64,000 nt of DNA from SZUA-22 sp963751695 (lineage in GTDB: Bacteria; Bacteroidota; Ignavibacteria; Ignavibacteriales; Melioribacteraceae). The stretch covers positions 186,001-250,000 of the forward strand of contig CAVVVP010000001.1 in assembly GCA_963751695.1 (NCBI GenBank). Reading direction: 5' to 3'. Below the pieces are notes generated by a model that worked only from the letters and a program-made list of their open reading frames with translations, was not told where the DNA came from and did not search any database. The position numbers and the translations under genes are program-made. This document shows positions 55,724 through 64,000 of this stretch, piece by piece (within the stretch, counting starts at the first letter, position 1; every line of letters begins with the position of its first letter).

Positions 55724-57502
55724 CTAATTAATATGCAGATCAAAAGGCAGCCTAGTTTTTATTTCTTTGTTTTGAATAAGTTCTATCGCTGAACTGTAAT
55801 GCATATAAATATTCTTTAACTCAGCAGACATAGAATTGATAGAGCTTTCATCGAAAAACGACTCGAAGAAAACTTCAAATGCGTCTCTGATTGCTGGATA
55901 TTCAACAATTCTATAATTTTCTATCTCCGACATTTCGGCCGCAATTTGAATTGCTTTATCTAATCCGCCAAGTTCATCAACTAATCCGATCTCTTTTGCT
56001 TGCAATCCAGACCAGATTCTTCCCTGTGCAATTTCATTTACTTCAATTGAACTTATTCTTCTCCCCACTGAGACATCATTTATAAACCGATTATAAACTG
56101 TGTCAACTTGCTTTTCGAGAATGTGTTTTTCATACTTACTCAGAGGTCTAATTCCAGAAATAAAATCTGAATATCTACCAGTGGTAACTTTATCAAATGT
56201 AATTCCAAGTTTATTATCAAAAAACTTTTGAGTGTTTGGAATAATAGAAAAGGCACCGATTGAGCCGGTAAGTGTAGTTGGTTCTGAGACAATTTTATCT
56301 GCTCCGCAAGATATATAATATCCCCCAGAAGCAGCATATGAGCTAAATGAAACAATAACTGGTTTTTTTACTTTAGCTAATTCGATTTCTTTCCAGATTA
56401 GATCAGAAATCAACGAACTTCCCCCAGGCGAGTTTACTCTTAAGACGATAGCTTTTACATAATCATTGTTTTTTGAGTGCCTAACAGCATTAACAATATT
56501 TTCCTTTCCAATTGTTAGTTCATCTCCCTTTGCAGCAGTAATTTCTCCAACTGCATATATTACAGCAATTCTGTTACTCGAATAAGGAATTTCTGCTCCC
56601 TCAACTTTAAGATATCCTTTTAATCCAATTGTTCTGGGTGATTGATTCGGTGTGATTCCAGCAAATTGTTTAAGTAACTCCTTAACTTCTACTTCATATT
56701 TTAGATCATCTACTAATCCATATCTTTTTGCATCTGTTGGGAATTGGATTTTAAGATTATCAGCAAGGTCACTCAATTCTTCAGTACTTATATTTCTTGA
56801 TTTAGAAATATTATTTAATAAATAATTGTATATCGAATTTATGAATCCTTTCATTTGAAGCCGATTTTCATCACTCATTTTTTCAGAAATGAAAGGTTCA
56901 ACAGCACTTTTAAATTTTCCAGCTCTTATTATTTGTACTTCAATGTCTAATTTTTCTAATGTTTTTTTGAAAAACGTCAATCCAGCAGAGAGTCCTTTAA
57001 ATTCTAAGTTTCCGCTAGGTGTTAGAAAAATACTGTCAGCCATTGAACCTAAATAGTATGACTTTTGCGAAATATTATTTCCATGAGCGATTATAAATTT
57101 ACCAGATTTTTTAAATCCTTCTAACGCATTGCGTACTGGTTCAACAACAGTATAACTGCCGGCATTCATATTGTCTAGCTTCAAATAAATTCCAGAAATG
57201 TTTTGATCATCCTCAGCCTTTTTAATACTTTTGATAACATCATTAATACCGATTCTTTTACCAACATTCGTAGAAAAAATATTTGAAAAACTCATTGGAT
57301 CATAATAAGATCTCTCTGGAAGGGGTTTACTGAAACTCAGTTCTAGAATTGTGTTGGGAGTTATTGTTACTATCTCATCGGTGTCAATCATTGAACTAAT
57401 ACCTAAAAGTAGTAAAAATGAAAAAAATCCGATGATGATAAATGCTGCTACAGTACCAAGTAATGAAGCAAAAAAGAATTTAAAAAACTGTTTCATAGTC
57501 AA
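55724..57502 (-). CDS. sppA: Signal peptide peptidase SppA, 67 kDa type
   Basis: 592 residues, matching the long double-domain SppA (E. coli 618). An N-terminal membrane helix (about 8-35) anchors it. The catalytic lysine is in RAGKFKSAVEPF near residue 195, and the nucleophilic serine is in SSYAASGGYY near residue 390. It cleaves leftover signal peptides in the membrane. It is separated from the lipoprotein gene upstream by a terminator. Confidence 0.94.
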   Translation of the reverse strand: MTMKQFFKFFFASLLGTVAAFIIIGFFSFLLLLGISSMIDTDEIVTITPNTILELSFSKPLPERSYYDPMSFSNIFSTNVGKRIGINDVIKSIKKAEDDQNISGIYLKLDNMNAGSYTVVEPVRNALEGFKKSGKFIIAHGNNISQKSYYLGSMADSIFLTPSGNLEFKGLSAGLTFFKKTLEKLDIEVQIIRAGKFKSAVEPFISEKMSDENRLQMKGFINSIYNYLLNNISKSRNISTEELSDLADNLKIQFPTDAKRYGLVDDLKYEVEVKELLKQFAGITPNQSPRTIGLKGYLKVEGAEIPYSSNRIAVIYAVGEITAAKGDELTIGKENIVNAVRHSKNNDYVKAIVLRVNSPGGSSLISDLIWKEIELAKVKKPVIVSFSSYAASGGYYISCGADKIVSEPTTLTGSIGAFSIIPNTQKFFDNKLGITFDKVTTGRYSDFISGIRPLSKYEKHILEKQVDTVYNRFINDVSVGRRISSIEVNEIAQGRIWSGLQAKEIGLVDELGGLDKAIQIAAEMSEIENYRIVEYPAIRDAFEVFFESFFDESSINSMSAELKNIYMHYSSAIELIQNKEIKTRLPFDLHIN

Positions 57503-57589
57503 CCTTAATTTGCATAATCGCTTAACAAATTTACTTAGATATTATTTTTGATGCCCGCTCATGGAGAGAAAATACTTTAAAAAGAAAAA

Positions 57590-57607
57590 CCAACTCAAAA
57601 GAGTTGG
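57590..57607 (-). terminator. Rho-independent terminator of the Ig-like lipoprotein gene
   Basis: A perfect seven-base stem (CCAACTC at 57590-57596 with GAGTTGG at 57601-57607) and a four-base loop lies just beyond the stop at 57636. On the minus strand it is followed by a T-run (complement of the A-run at 57585-57589). Confidence 0.85.
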
Positions 57608-57635
57608 CTTTTTATAATTCTATTTAGTGTGTTTT

Positions 57636-59306
57636 TTAATTTGTTGTACCAGATATTGACAAACTCGCTCTTCCGTTTGGCCCTTGAACACTAATAGTTG
57701 CTGTAATGGCACTAGGTTTTAATTCTTCAGCATCTGTATCTACAATACTAAAATGGAATGAAGTGTGTCCAAATTGAGTATCGGGCATCTGAATCGCAAT
57801 ATCACCACCGACTTCCGCATCTCCACTTGTACTAATAGATACACTATAGTTGTTGCCCGGTGCAAGTGGATTACCGTTTTGATCCATGACCGTATAACTA
57901 AATGACTGCGAACCGCCATTTGCTATATCAATCGTCTCAGGAGAAACTGTTAATTGAGGAACACCAGAAAACAATACTCTTGTTTGAGTACTTATTGATT
58001 CCTCATTTTCATTTATTGTACTTGCAGTTACATAGAAGAAACCAGGACCGTATGTTGGATCATTTGGCAACGGATTACCCGAAATAAGGTTTACACTCGC
58101 AAGTCCTTTCTCATCCGTTAAATTAGATCCTTGGATTACTGCAGCAGATGTTGAGAAATATACAGCTGTTCCAGGTCTAACTGGATTAGTATATTTATCC
58201 CCAACAAGTGCTGTTACTATACCTTGTCCATTAAGAATATTGTAATATGGATAATTCAATTGGTCACTACCGACAGCAAAGTGATCTAAGTCTGGTAATC
58301 CACCATGTATCGTAATATTAACTGGTTTTGATATAATTTTTTGACCTTCAAAATCTATTTCACCTATTATCTGAACTGCTCCAGCTATAGTTCCACTGGT
58401 TAAATTTACGGTAACTTGACCGGCAGCATCTGTCTTTATTGTTCCAGGTGCTAGTATCTCACCACCACCAGGTGATGCACCAAATCTGAAATTAACCATT
58501 ACAGCATGGTCAAGATCAATTGGATTGCCGCTAGAATCTTGTACTTCGAAAACGATTTTTGCAGTTTCTGGAGAACCACTTTCTGTTACACCAATGCTTT
58601 CGAGCGATTGTGACACTAAGAAAATTGATGCTGGTTCACCTGCTATCTGATCAGTCAATGGTCTCAAACTTATTGTTGGGATTGTTGTTGTTTGTCCCGA
58701 AACTGCAATTACAGAAGTTGTATCTGCCAAATATGCAGCTTGAACGGTATAAACAGAAAGTTCCTTTGTTCCAGACATCAGAAATTCTGCTGCGTAACCT
58801 CCTGTTTCATCTGTATAAGCCACACCAACAGGTTCTGCCATATCATAAAATCTTATTTCAGCATTTACTACTGGATCACCAGATTTTCCATCCATTACAT
58901 ACCCAACAATGGTTACATTGCCTTCTTCAACTGAAAGAGGAGCTAAACCAATAACAGGAACATTGATGTCTTCATTCATCATGGCATCAACAAAACCTGA
59001 AGTAGGCATATATCCATCTTTTATAACTTCTATTGTAAGAGTCTTATCTGCATCAATAGTCACTGTTGTTGAATAGTTTCCCGAATTATCTGTGGTAACA
59101 GCTTGTAATTCATCCGAGCCATCCAATATTCGAACAAGTGCTAAGAAAATTCCGGCTGAAGATAAAGAATCGACCACTTGACCACTTACGGTTATTGTTG
59201 AACCCTCTTCAGGTCCTGTTGGATTATCATCTTCATTGATTTTACATCCATAAATAAACAAAATTGTTAATGAAAACAGTGTAAATAAACTGATTGCTTT
59301 TTTCAT
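57636..59306 (-). CDS. Lipoprotein with carboxypeptidase-regulatory-like and Ig-like (Big_1) domains
   Basis: 556 residues. The lipobox is FIYGC near residue 21. Two carboxypeptidase-regulatory-like domains come first (about 38-125 and 130-215, with SGQVVDSLSSAGIFLALVRI and GYVMDGKSGDPVVNAEI). Then come three Ig-like bacterial domains (about 220-556), with TDAAGQVTVNLTSG, TDEKGLASVNLISG and PLAPGNNYSVSIS as typical strands. It is a surface scaffold or adhesin-like protein; no enzyme is seen. A 480-base stretch lies upstream, and a terminator closes the gene. Confidence 0.82.
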   Translation of the reverse strand: MKKAISLFTLFSLTILFIYGCKINEDDNPTGPEEGSTITVSGQVVDSLSSAGIFLALVRILDGSDELQAVTTDNSGNYSTTVTIDADKTLTIEVIKDGYMPTSGFVDAMMNEDINVPVIGLAPLSVEEGNVTIVGYVMDGKSGDPVVNAEIRFYDMAEPVGVAYTDETGGYAAEFLMSGTKELSVYTVQAAYLADTTSVIAVSGQTTTIPTISLRPLTDQIAGEPASIFLVSQSLESIGVTESGSPETAKIVFEVQDSSGNPIDLDHAVMVNFRFGASPGGGEILAPGTIKTDAAGQVTVNLTSGTIAGAVQIIGEIDFEGQKIISKPVNITIHGGLPDLDHFAVGSDQLNYPYYNILNGQGIVTALVGDKYTNPVRPGTAVYFSTSAAVIQGSNLTDEKGLASVNLISGNPLPNDPTYGPGFFYVTASTINENEESISTQTRVLFSGVPQLTVSPETIDIANGGSQSFSYTVMDQNGNPLAPGNNYSVSISTSGDAEVGGDIAIQMPDTQFGHTSFHFSIVDTDAEELKPSAITATISVQGPNGRASLSISGTTN

Positions 59307-59786
59307 TTTATTATCTCTAGTTGTTTAATATTCAATTAAAATTTTAACTCTTAGTAATAAATATCTTATTATCTTAAATAAATTAGTGAATTGATAATAT
59401 TTAAGCAAATATTTTTTGTATCTATCTTCTTAATTTATAATCAATTATCGTGTTTCATTAAAGTCTTCAATTAGACTAGCTTAACTATTTTATTAAAATA
59501 TCTACTTCTCGTAAATGATATTCCAATCTCAATTATTTATATCAATAAGTATGCCTCGTTATTTTATGTCAAAAATATTAGAAAATGAACTAAAATCATT
59601 TAATTTCAGCTACTTTTCTAATATTTTTCATAGAGTTTAAAATTTATAAATTTGCAAATAGGTAGGATTTACGATAATAAATTCAAAATTACATGAAATT
59701 TCTATTTAGAATTACTTATTTACCAATATTTAGTTCTTTTTCCTAAATAATCGCTAAATTGTAGCAACTCAATCATAGGAAAGTTG
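59307..59786. other. AT-rich intergenic stretch of 480 bases
   Basis: This separates divergent genes and should contain their promoters, though I cannot point to motifs. Its one clear structure is a 15-base perfect inverted repeat with a 28-base loop, listed separately. I see no open frame. Confidence 0.5.
59571..59628. repeat. 15-base perfect inverted repeat forming a long hairpin
   Basis: AAAAATATTAGAAAA at 59571-59585 is the exact reverse complement of TTTTCTAATATTTTT at 59614-59628. Inside the loop, CTAAAAT and ATTTCAG can pair with one mismatch, so the RNA or DNA could extend the hairpin. There are no flanking target-site duplications and no T-run. It may be a regulatory hairpin or operator; the function is not known. 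Confidence 0.6.
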
Positions 59787-60518
59787 GTGAAAAAGTACAA
59801 AGGCAAATCTCCGGAAGAAACTATTAGAATTGTTACTATTGAGATAATTGATCGGGCAATAAAATTCTCAAAAAAAAAGAATCGTTCAATATATATCAGC
59901 AAAACATCTGGTGGAAAAGGAACTAATGTTTTAGATCTTGATTCAAAAACAAATGAGGGAAAAGAAAATTTGGAGAAGTTTTTTACTCCCATCAGACGAC
60001 ATTATACTTTTTCTGGTCTTGGATCACCAGAAGAGAAAGACTCTGTAAATTGGCGAATTCTAAATCTTCCATTTGGTCGTCGTCTTCTTGTTCTTTTTCA
60101 AGTTTTTATTTCCTTTCTTATGAAAGGTACTCCCCTCAAAAATAACTGGTACAGATGGATGGGATATCATATCGGACGAAATACAGAAATTATGCAGTTA
60201 GTATGGCTTGATCATTTTAGACCCGAATTGATTTTTATTGGAGATAATACCCTATTGGGGGCTTTTACACGTTTGACAGTTCATGCTTATGAGGGATTGG
60301 GAAAATTCAGATATGGATTAATTGAAATTGGAAATAATTGCAAGCTTGGTGCAGGTACAGGAACTGGACCAATAAAAATTGAAGATAATGTTAGAACTCT
60401 TCCTGGTACTACCCTTTCACCTTACCTATTGCGAGTGAAATCTGGAACAGTAGTTGGATGGGACCCTCCAACTGTAAAGGAACCGAAAGTTGAAAACTCT
60501 GAAGAAAAAACAACTTAG
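59787..60518 (+). CDS. Hexapeptide-repeat acyltransferase-like protein
   Basis: About 243 residues. The first 100 or so are unusual and rich in Lys, Ser and Thr. The C-terminal half (about 120-230) has left-handed beta-helix hexapeptide features (IGRNTEI, IGDNTLLGAF, IGNNCKLGAGTGTGPIKIEDN). GTG at 59787 fits the AGGA ribosome site at 59777-59780 better than the TTG at 59784. It may be an acyltransferase for lipid or sugar; the family is not resolved. Its stop overlaps the stop of the convergent LOG gene by four bases. Confidence 0.65.
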   Translation: MKKYKGKSPEETIRIVTIEIIDRAIKFSKKKNRSIYISKTSGGKGTNVLDLDSKTNEGKENLEKFFTPIRRHYTFSGLGSPEEKDSVNWRILNLPFGRRLLVLFQVFISFLMKGTPLKNNWYRWMGYHIGRNTEIMQLVWLDHFRPELIFIGDNTLLGAFTRLTVHAYEGLGKFRYGLIEIGNNCKLGAGTGTGPIKIEDNVRTLPGTTLSPYLLRVKSGTVVGWDPPTVKEPKVENSEEKTT

Positions 60519-61216
60519 AAATTTGGTGTGATTTTCTTCCCTTTGTGGAAATCATAAATTATCTGAGCAGCTTCCTTTGGATCATCAGTAAGAGTGAAAA
60601 GATCCATATCAAAATCTTCAATAAATTTAAAGTCGATCATATATTTCTTTAACCAGCTCATTAAAGGTTTCCAATATTCTTTTCCCATAACAACAATGGG
60701 TACTCTTTCTGTTTTACCAGTCTGAATTAACGTTAATACTTCAAAAAATTCATCAATTGTACCAAATCCCCCAGGCATAATAATATAACCTTGAGCATAT
60801 TTGAAAAACATGACTTTTCTAACAAAGAAATATCTGAAAGTTAAGAGTTTATCGCGATCTATATATTGATTTGCAGATTGTTCATGCGGAAGCTCAATAT
60901 TTACACCAGTGGAACTACCATCAACTTCATTAGCTCCTCTATTAGCTGCCTCCATTATTCCCGGCCCGCCACCAGTAATAATTCCAAAACCCTTTTTAGT
61001 CAATTCTTTTGCAACTCGGACTGACATCTTATAATATTTGTTACTTGGTTTTGTTCGAGCAGATCCAAATACAGCAATGCTTGGCTTTATCTTACCCATT
61101 TTTTCAAAACCTTCAACAAACTCAGCCATAATTCTAAATACTCTCCACAGATCTTCTTGAGATGCATTTAATTCTTGTTTTAAATTGTTAATCGAATCTA
61201 TTGTTGGCTTATCCAT
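60515..61216 (-). CDS. LOG-family protein (nucleoside monophosphate phosphoribohydrolase)
   Basis: 233 residues. The lysine-decarboxylase-like Rossmann fold shows GGGPGIMEAANRGA near residue 81 and PGGFGTIDEFFEVLT near residue 147, the signature pair of LOG proteins. Members cleave the ribose phosphate from adenosine-type monophosphates, releasing the free base, as in plant cytokinin activation; the physiological role in bacteria is often unknown. It converges on the acyltransferase-like gene with overlapping stops. Confidence 0.9.
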   Translation of the reverse strand: MDKPTIDSINNLKQELNASQEDLWRVFRIMAEFVEGFEKMGKIKPSIAVFGSARTKPSNKYYKMSVRVAKELTKKGFGIITGGGPGIMEAANRGANEVDGSSTGVNIELPHEQSANQYIDRDKLLTFRYFFVRKVMFFKYAQGYIIMPGGFGTIDEFFEVLTLIQTGKTERVPIVVMGKEYWKPLMSWLKKYMIDFKFIEDFDMDLFTLTDDPKEAAQIIYDFHKGKKITPNF

Positions 61217-61298
61217 AGATCAAACTCCTTGAAAAAATGAATGTAATAATACAATTTTTATTTTTGGAATGCTTAATGGATAAAATTTCGAGATAAGA

Positions 61299-61784
61299 CT
61301 AATTCAATCTTGCTGAGAGCTGTAATAAATTATTACGTGCCTTTATAAAATCTGGTTTTAGAGTAAGCGCTTCATCGAACATTTCAATAGCTTTATACCA
61401 TTCACCTCTTTTCTCGTAGACGATTCCAAGATTAAAAAAGGTGGAGTGTTTACTTTTATTATTTTCAAGGCTTAGTGCGAGGTCAAGCCAAATCTTAGCG
61501 TCTTTGTACTTCTTAAGCTTTATCAGATAATAGCCAATATAATTATATGCAGAATATTCATTCTTATCGATTTTCAAAGCAGTAATACATTCCTCAATGG
61601 CTTCTTCATACCTTCCCTCCTTGCTTAAAACCATTCCTAAATTTATATAAGCTTCAATGGTGGGAAATTTTCTAATGGAAATTCTATAGTTTTGTATCGC
61701 ATCTGTATGATCACCATTTTTTTGAGACTCAAATGCTTGATTAAAATGATGATAAGCTGATTTTAAGTTGTCTTCGCTAAACAT
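61299..61784 (-). CDS. Tetratricopeptide-repeat protein
   Basis: 161 residues with about three to four TPR units, for example EAYINLGMVLSKEGRYEEAIEECITALK and TFFNLGIVYEKRGEWYKAIEMFDEAL. There is no signal peptide or other domain, so it is probably a cytosolic adaptor. It lies 82 bases upstream of the LOG gene in the same direction, and its role is unknown. Confidence 0.85.
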   Translation of the reverse strand: MFSEDNLKSAYHHFNQAFESQKNGDHTDAIQNYRISIRKFPTIEAYINLGMVLSKEGRYEEAIEECITALKIDKNEYSAYNYIGYYLIKLKKYKDAKIWLDLALSLENNKSKHSTFFNLGIVYEKRGEWYKAIEMFDEALTLKPDFIKARNNLLQLSARLN

Positions 61785-61983
61785 ATTCTTCTTGTAATTT
61801 TTTAGGAGATGATTTTCAAGAATCAGACCGATGTATAATCTTTGTTTTTAACCAATTTTTAAAGCTTATTTAGATTTGGATTGTCTTATTTTAAGATTTT
61901 AAAAGAATTTTGAGATAAAATTCATCTGAAATAACTTCTTGATCAAGAATTTTATATCTTAGGGTCAGAAATATTTTAAGCTG

Positions 61984-61990
61984 AAAGGAG
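61984..61990 (+). promoter_or_regulatory. Shine-Dalgarno site fixing a TTG start
   Basis: AAAGGAG lies six bases before the TTG at 61997. This strong site is the reason for choosing that TTG as the start of the following gene. Confidence 0.75.
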
Positions 61991-61996
61991 ATTTTA

Positions 61997-62434
61997 TTGT
62001 TAGAAATTCATGAAAGAAGTAACTACTTAAAAGGATTGATGCTTTTATTAAAAAAAGATCGCGTGATTGAGGAGCCAGAAAAAGAATTAATGAAGGGTGT
62101 TGGAAAAATACTAGGTTTTGAAAAAGAATTCATACAAAGTTCAATTGAAGATTTACTTGAAAATGATTATATCACGGATGAAATTCCAGTTTTTTCTAAC
62201 AAAAATATAACTGAAAGTTTTTTGCTCGATGGTTTAAAAATTTCATTTTCTGATAATGATTTTGCACCTGAAGAAGTAGAGTATCTTTCACAAGTTGCGC
62301 AAAAAAATGGACTAGAGCCCGATATTTTTTCTTCTATGCTTAAAAGTTATTTATCCCATTTCGAAACTTTAAATGACAAAAGCTTTTTGTTTATAGAAAA
62401 ATATCTAGACGAAGATTATAGAGAACCAGTCTAA
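61997..62434 (+). CDS. Small acidic helical protein, possibly TerB-like
   Basis: 145 residues starting at a TTG with a strong ribosome site. The sequence is all-helical and acidic; the first half (LLLKKDRVIEEPEKELMKGVGKILGF) recalls the TerB tellurite-resistance fold, and the second half (FAPEEVEYLSQVAQKNGL) looks like a repeat of it. I do not recognise it with certainty. It is followed at once by a terminator and faces enolase. Confidence 0.62.
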   Translation: MLEIHERSNYLKGLMLLLKKDRVIEEPEKELMKGVGKILGFEKEFIQSSIEDLLENDYITDEIPVFSNKNITESFLLDGLKISFSDNDFAPEEVEYLSQVAQKNGLEPDIFSSMLKSYLSHFETLNDKSFLFIEKYLDEDYREPV

Positions 62435-62439
62435 TAAAA

Positions 62440-62461
62440 AAACCCGACAATAGCCGGGTTT
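62440..62461. terminator. Bidirectional terminator between the small protein gene and enolase
   Basis: AAACCCG at 62440-62446 pairs with CGGGTTT at 62455-62461 around a small loop. A-run on the left (62435-62442) and T-rich sequence on the right make it work in both directions. It is strongest for the leftward enolase transcript, where the run reads as Ts. Confidence 0.82.
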
Positions 62462-62486
62462 ATCAATTCATAATATTTAACAATAA

Positions 62487-63779
62487 CTATTTACTAAAGT
62501 TAATTGCTGCCAAACCTGGGAAAATACCAGTGATGTCAAGTTCTTCTTCAATACGAAGAAGTTGGTTGTACTTAGCTACTCTATCAGTTCTGCTTAATGA
62601 ACCAGTCTTAATCTGTCCCGCATTAGTTGCCACTGCAATATCAGCTAAAGTTGTATCTTCTGTTTCACCTGATCTGTGACTAATAACACTGGTGTAGCTA
62701 GCACGTTTTGCCATTTCAATCGCATCTAAAGTTTCAGTTAGAGTTCCAATCTGATTTACTTTGATAAGAATTGAGTTTGCAATCCCCTCTTCAATACCTC
62801 GAGCTAGTTTTTTGGTGTTTGTAACGAAAAGATCATCACCAACTAATTGAACTTTGCTTCCAAGTTTATCAGTCAAAATTTTCCAACCATTCCAGTCGTT
62901 TTCATCTAGACCATCTTCGATAGAAACAATAGGATATTTTGAAGTTAATTTCTCATAAATCTCGACCATTTCCTCCGCAGTTTTTTCAGATTGATCTGAT
63001 TTGAAAAATTTATATACTCCTTTTTCTTTATCATACATTTCGCTCGAAGCCACATCAAGAGCAAAACCAATATCTTCACCTGGTTTATAACCAGCTTTTT
63101 CTATAGCTTCAAGAATTGTATCAAGCACTTCTTCGTTTGTTGCCAGATTTGGAGCAAATCCACCTTCATCACCTACTGCTGTATTCAATCCTTTAGATTT
63201 TAAAACTGATTTTAGTGCATGAAATGTCTCAGCACCCATTCTAATTGCCTCTGCAATTGTAGGAGCACCATAAGGCATGATCATGAATTCTTGGAAATCA
63301 ACTGTGTTGTCAGCATGACTTCCACCATTGATAATATTCATCATTGGAACAGGTAATGTCTTTGCGTTTGTACCACCTATATATTTGTAGAGCGGAATGT
63401 CTAACGTATCAGCAGCAGCTTTTGCCACAGCCATAGAAACACCTAATATTGCGTTCGCACCCAATTTGGACTTATTTTCGGTTCCATCAAGTTCAATTAA
63501 GAAATTATCGATTCCAACTTGATCAGTTGCATCGAAATCGATTAACTCATCAGCTATAACTTCATTAACGTTATCCACAGCTTTTAAAACACCCTTTCCA
63601 AGATATCTATCTTGGTCACCATCTCGTAATTCCACTGCTTCGTGTTCACCAGTTGAGGCACCACTTGGAACCGCAGCTCTCCCAATTACTCCAGACTCTA
63701 GTAAAACTTCTACTTCTACTGTTGGATTCCCTCTGGAATCCAAAATTTCTCTTCCGAGAATATCAACTATAGCTGTCAT
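62487..63779 (-). CDS. eno: Enolase
   Basis: About 430 residues. It interconverts 2-phosphoglycerate and phosphoenolpyruvate in glycolysis. The N-terminal signature ILDSRGNPTVEVEV, the acid-base region GDEGGFAPN, the metal site SIEDGLDENDW and DLFVTN, and the SHRSGETED loop with catalytic residues are all intact. Upstream ATGs at 63794 and 63788 are in frame. The ATG at 63779 fits a GGAG site (63789-63792) with nine-base spacing and the family N-terminus. Confidence 0.97.
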   Translation of the reverse strand: MTAIVDILGREILDSRGNPTVEVEVLLESGVIGRAAVPSGASTGEHEAVELRDGDQDRYLGKGVLKAVDNVNEVIADELIDFDATDQVGIDNFLIELDGTENKSKLGANAILGVSMAVAKAAADTLDIPLYKYIGGTNAKTLPVPMMNIINGGSHADNTVDFQEFMIMPYGAPTIAEAIRMGAETFHALKSVLKSKGLNTAVGDEGGFAPNLATNEEVLDTILEAIEKAGYKPGEDIGFALDVASSEMYDKEKGVYKFFKSDQSEKTAEEMVEIYEKLTSKYPIVSIEDGLDENDWNGWKILTDKLGSKVQLVGDDLFVTNTKKLARGIEEGIANSILIKVNQIGTLTETLDAIEMAKRASYTSVISHRSGETEDTTLADIAVATNAGQIKTGSLSRTDRVAKYNQLLRIEEELDITGIFPGLAAINFSK

Positions 63780-63788
63780 CGTATTCAT

Positions 63789-63792
63789 CTCC
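63789..63792 (-). promoter_or_regulatory. Ribosome-binding site for enolase
   Basis: GGAG read on the minus strand, nine bases before the ATG at 63779. It supports that start over two in-frame upstream ATGs, one of which overlaps it. Confidence 0.6.
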
Positions 63793-63961
63793 ATTTATTT
63801 AAAAATATCTTCGCAAAATTAGGTAAATGGGTATCTAAATTCAATTTGAATGGGTTGATATTAAAAATATAAATACAAGTTTAATATCTAATTCAAAATG
63901 ACTTGCTTTAAGTAATCATAACAATTCGATATATTTGAAATAATGAAAGAGTAAAAAAAAT

Positions 63962-64000
63962 GCCCCGGTAGCTCAGCAGGATAGAGCGTCGGTTTCCTAA
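63962..64000 (+). tRNA. tRNA-Arg (anticodon CCT), 5' part only
   Basis: The acceptor strand GCCCCGG, the D-arm (GCTC ... GAGC) and the start of the anticodon arm (TCGGT, loop TTCCTAA) are visible. The loop gives the anticodon CCT, that is arginine. The gene is cut by the right edge of the window, so the 3' half is not seen. Confidence 0.88.

Noticed and set aside
58559..58954. A 131-codon open frame on the plus strand with many Leu and Gln residues
   Set aside because: It is antisense to the Ig-like lipoprotein gene and its composition is typical of a shadow frame.
59571..59628. Miniature inverted-repeat transposable element
   Set aside because: No target-site duplication flanks the arms, no transposase-like terminal motif is seen, and I found no second copy in the window.
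1..64000. CRISPR arrays, insertion sequences, prophage genes
   Set aside because: No regularly spaced direct repeats, transposases, integrases or phage structural genes were seen in reading the window.

Overview
The window looks like chromosomal DNA from a member of the Ignavibacteria (Ignavibacteriota, FCB group); I am moderately confident in this. The sequence is AT-rich. Three secreted proteins end in the type IX secretion sorting tail typical of that group (YPNPFNP near its start, a KKM motif just before the end). The suf operon, the Bacteroidota-style histidine kinase (AHQLGTP box) and many lipoproteins with short lipoboxes fit the same placement. No phage, insertion sequence, CRISPR array or rRNA operon was seen. 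One partial tRNA gene lies at the right edge.

Layout. (1) Positions 1-23.8 kb are a surface-polysaccharide locus. It holds a polyprenyl-phosphate sugar transferase, three glycosyltransferases, a LegC-type sugar aminotransferase with an acetyltransferase, a CBS-nucleotidyltransferase and an SDR enzyme, a flippase, an O-antigen ligase/polymerase, Wzz-like and SLBB export proteins, and rfbB. Embedded among them are two paralogous polysaccharide-lyase-like lipoproteins, two T9SS-exported beta-propeller-type proteins, a small lipoprotein with no visible start codon, and an LhgO-type oxidase. (2) Positions 23.9-33.4 kb are a dense partner-switching signalling block: three SpoIIE-type PP2C phosphatases, one RsbW-like kinase, two STAS proteins, an ECF sigma factor and a single-pass membrane protein. 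(3) Positions 33.4-44.4 kb carry purA, a histidine kinase, an aminopeptidase P, a very large FAD/Fe-S dehydrogenase, a porin-like protein and a secreted deacetylase/golvesin-type protein. (4) Positions 44.4-50.6 kb are a sufBCDS operon with a SufT-type protein, a bacilliredoxin and an Rrf2 regulator. (5) Positions 50.7-64 kb are mixed housekeeping and envelope genes: rlmB, hisS, an EIIA(Ntr)-like protein, sppA, an Ig-like lipoprotein, a LOG protein, a TPR protein, enolase and tRNA-Arg.

The working picture is a bacterium that builds and remodels a secreted polysaccharide. The export machinery lies next to a phosphatase/kinase/STAS circuit that could report envelope or stress state to transcription. 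The functional link between the two blocks is inference from adjacency only.

Six genes are split by single-base indels: the sugar transferase, one GT4 glycosyltransferase, one lyase-like lipoprotein, the Wzz-like protein, one PP2C phosphatase and the porin. In each case the second half reads on in another frame with convincing homology, so I annotate them as single genes with a frameshift. At least four of the six indels lie in short A/T runs, which suggests assembly or sequencing error more than programmed frameshifting. The housekeeping genes in the window are all intact.
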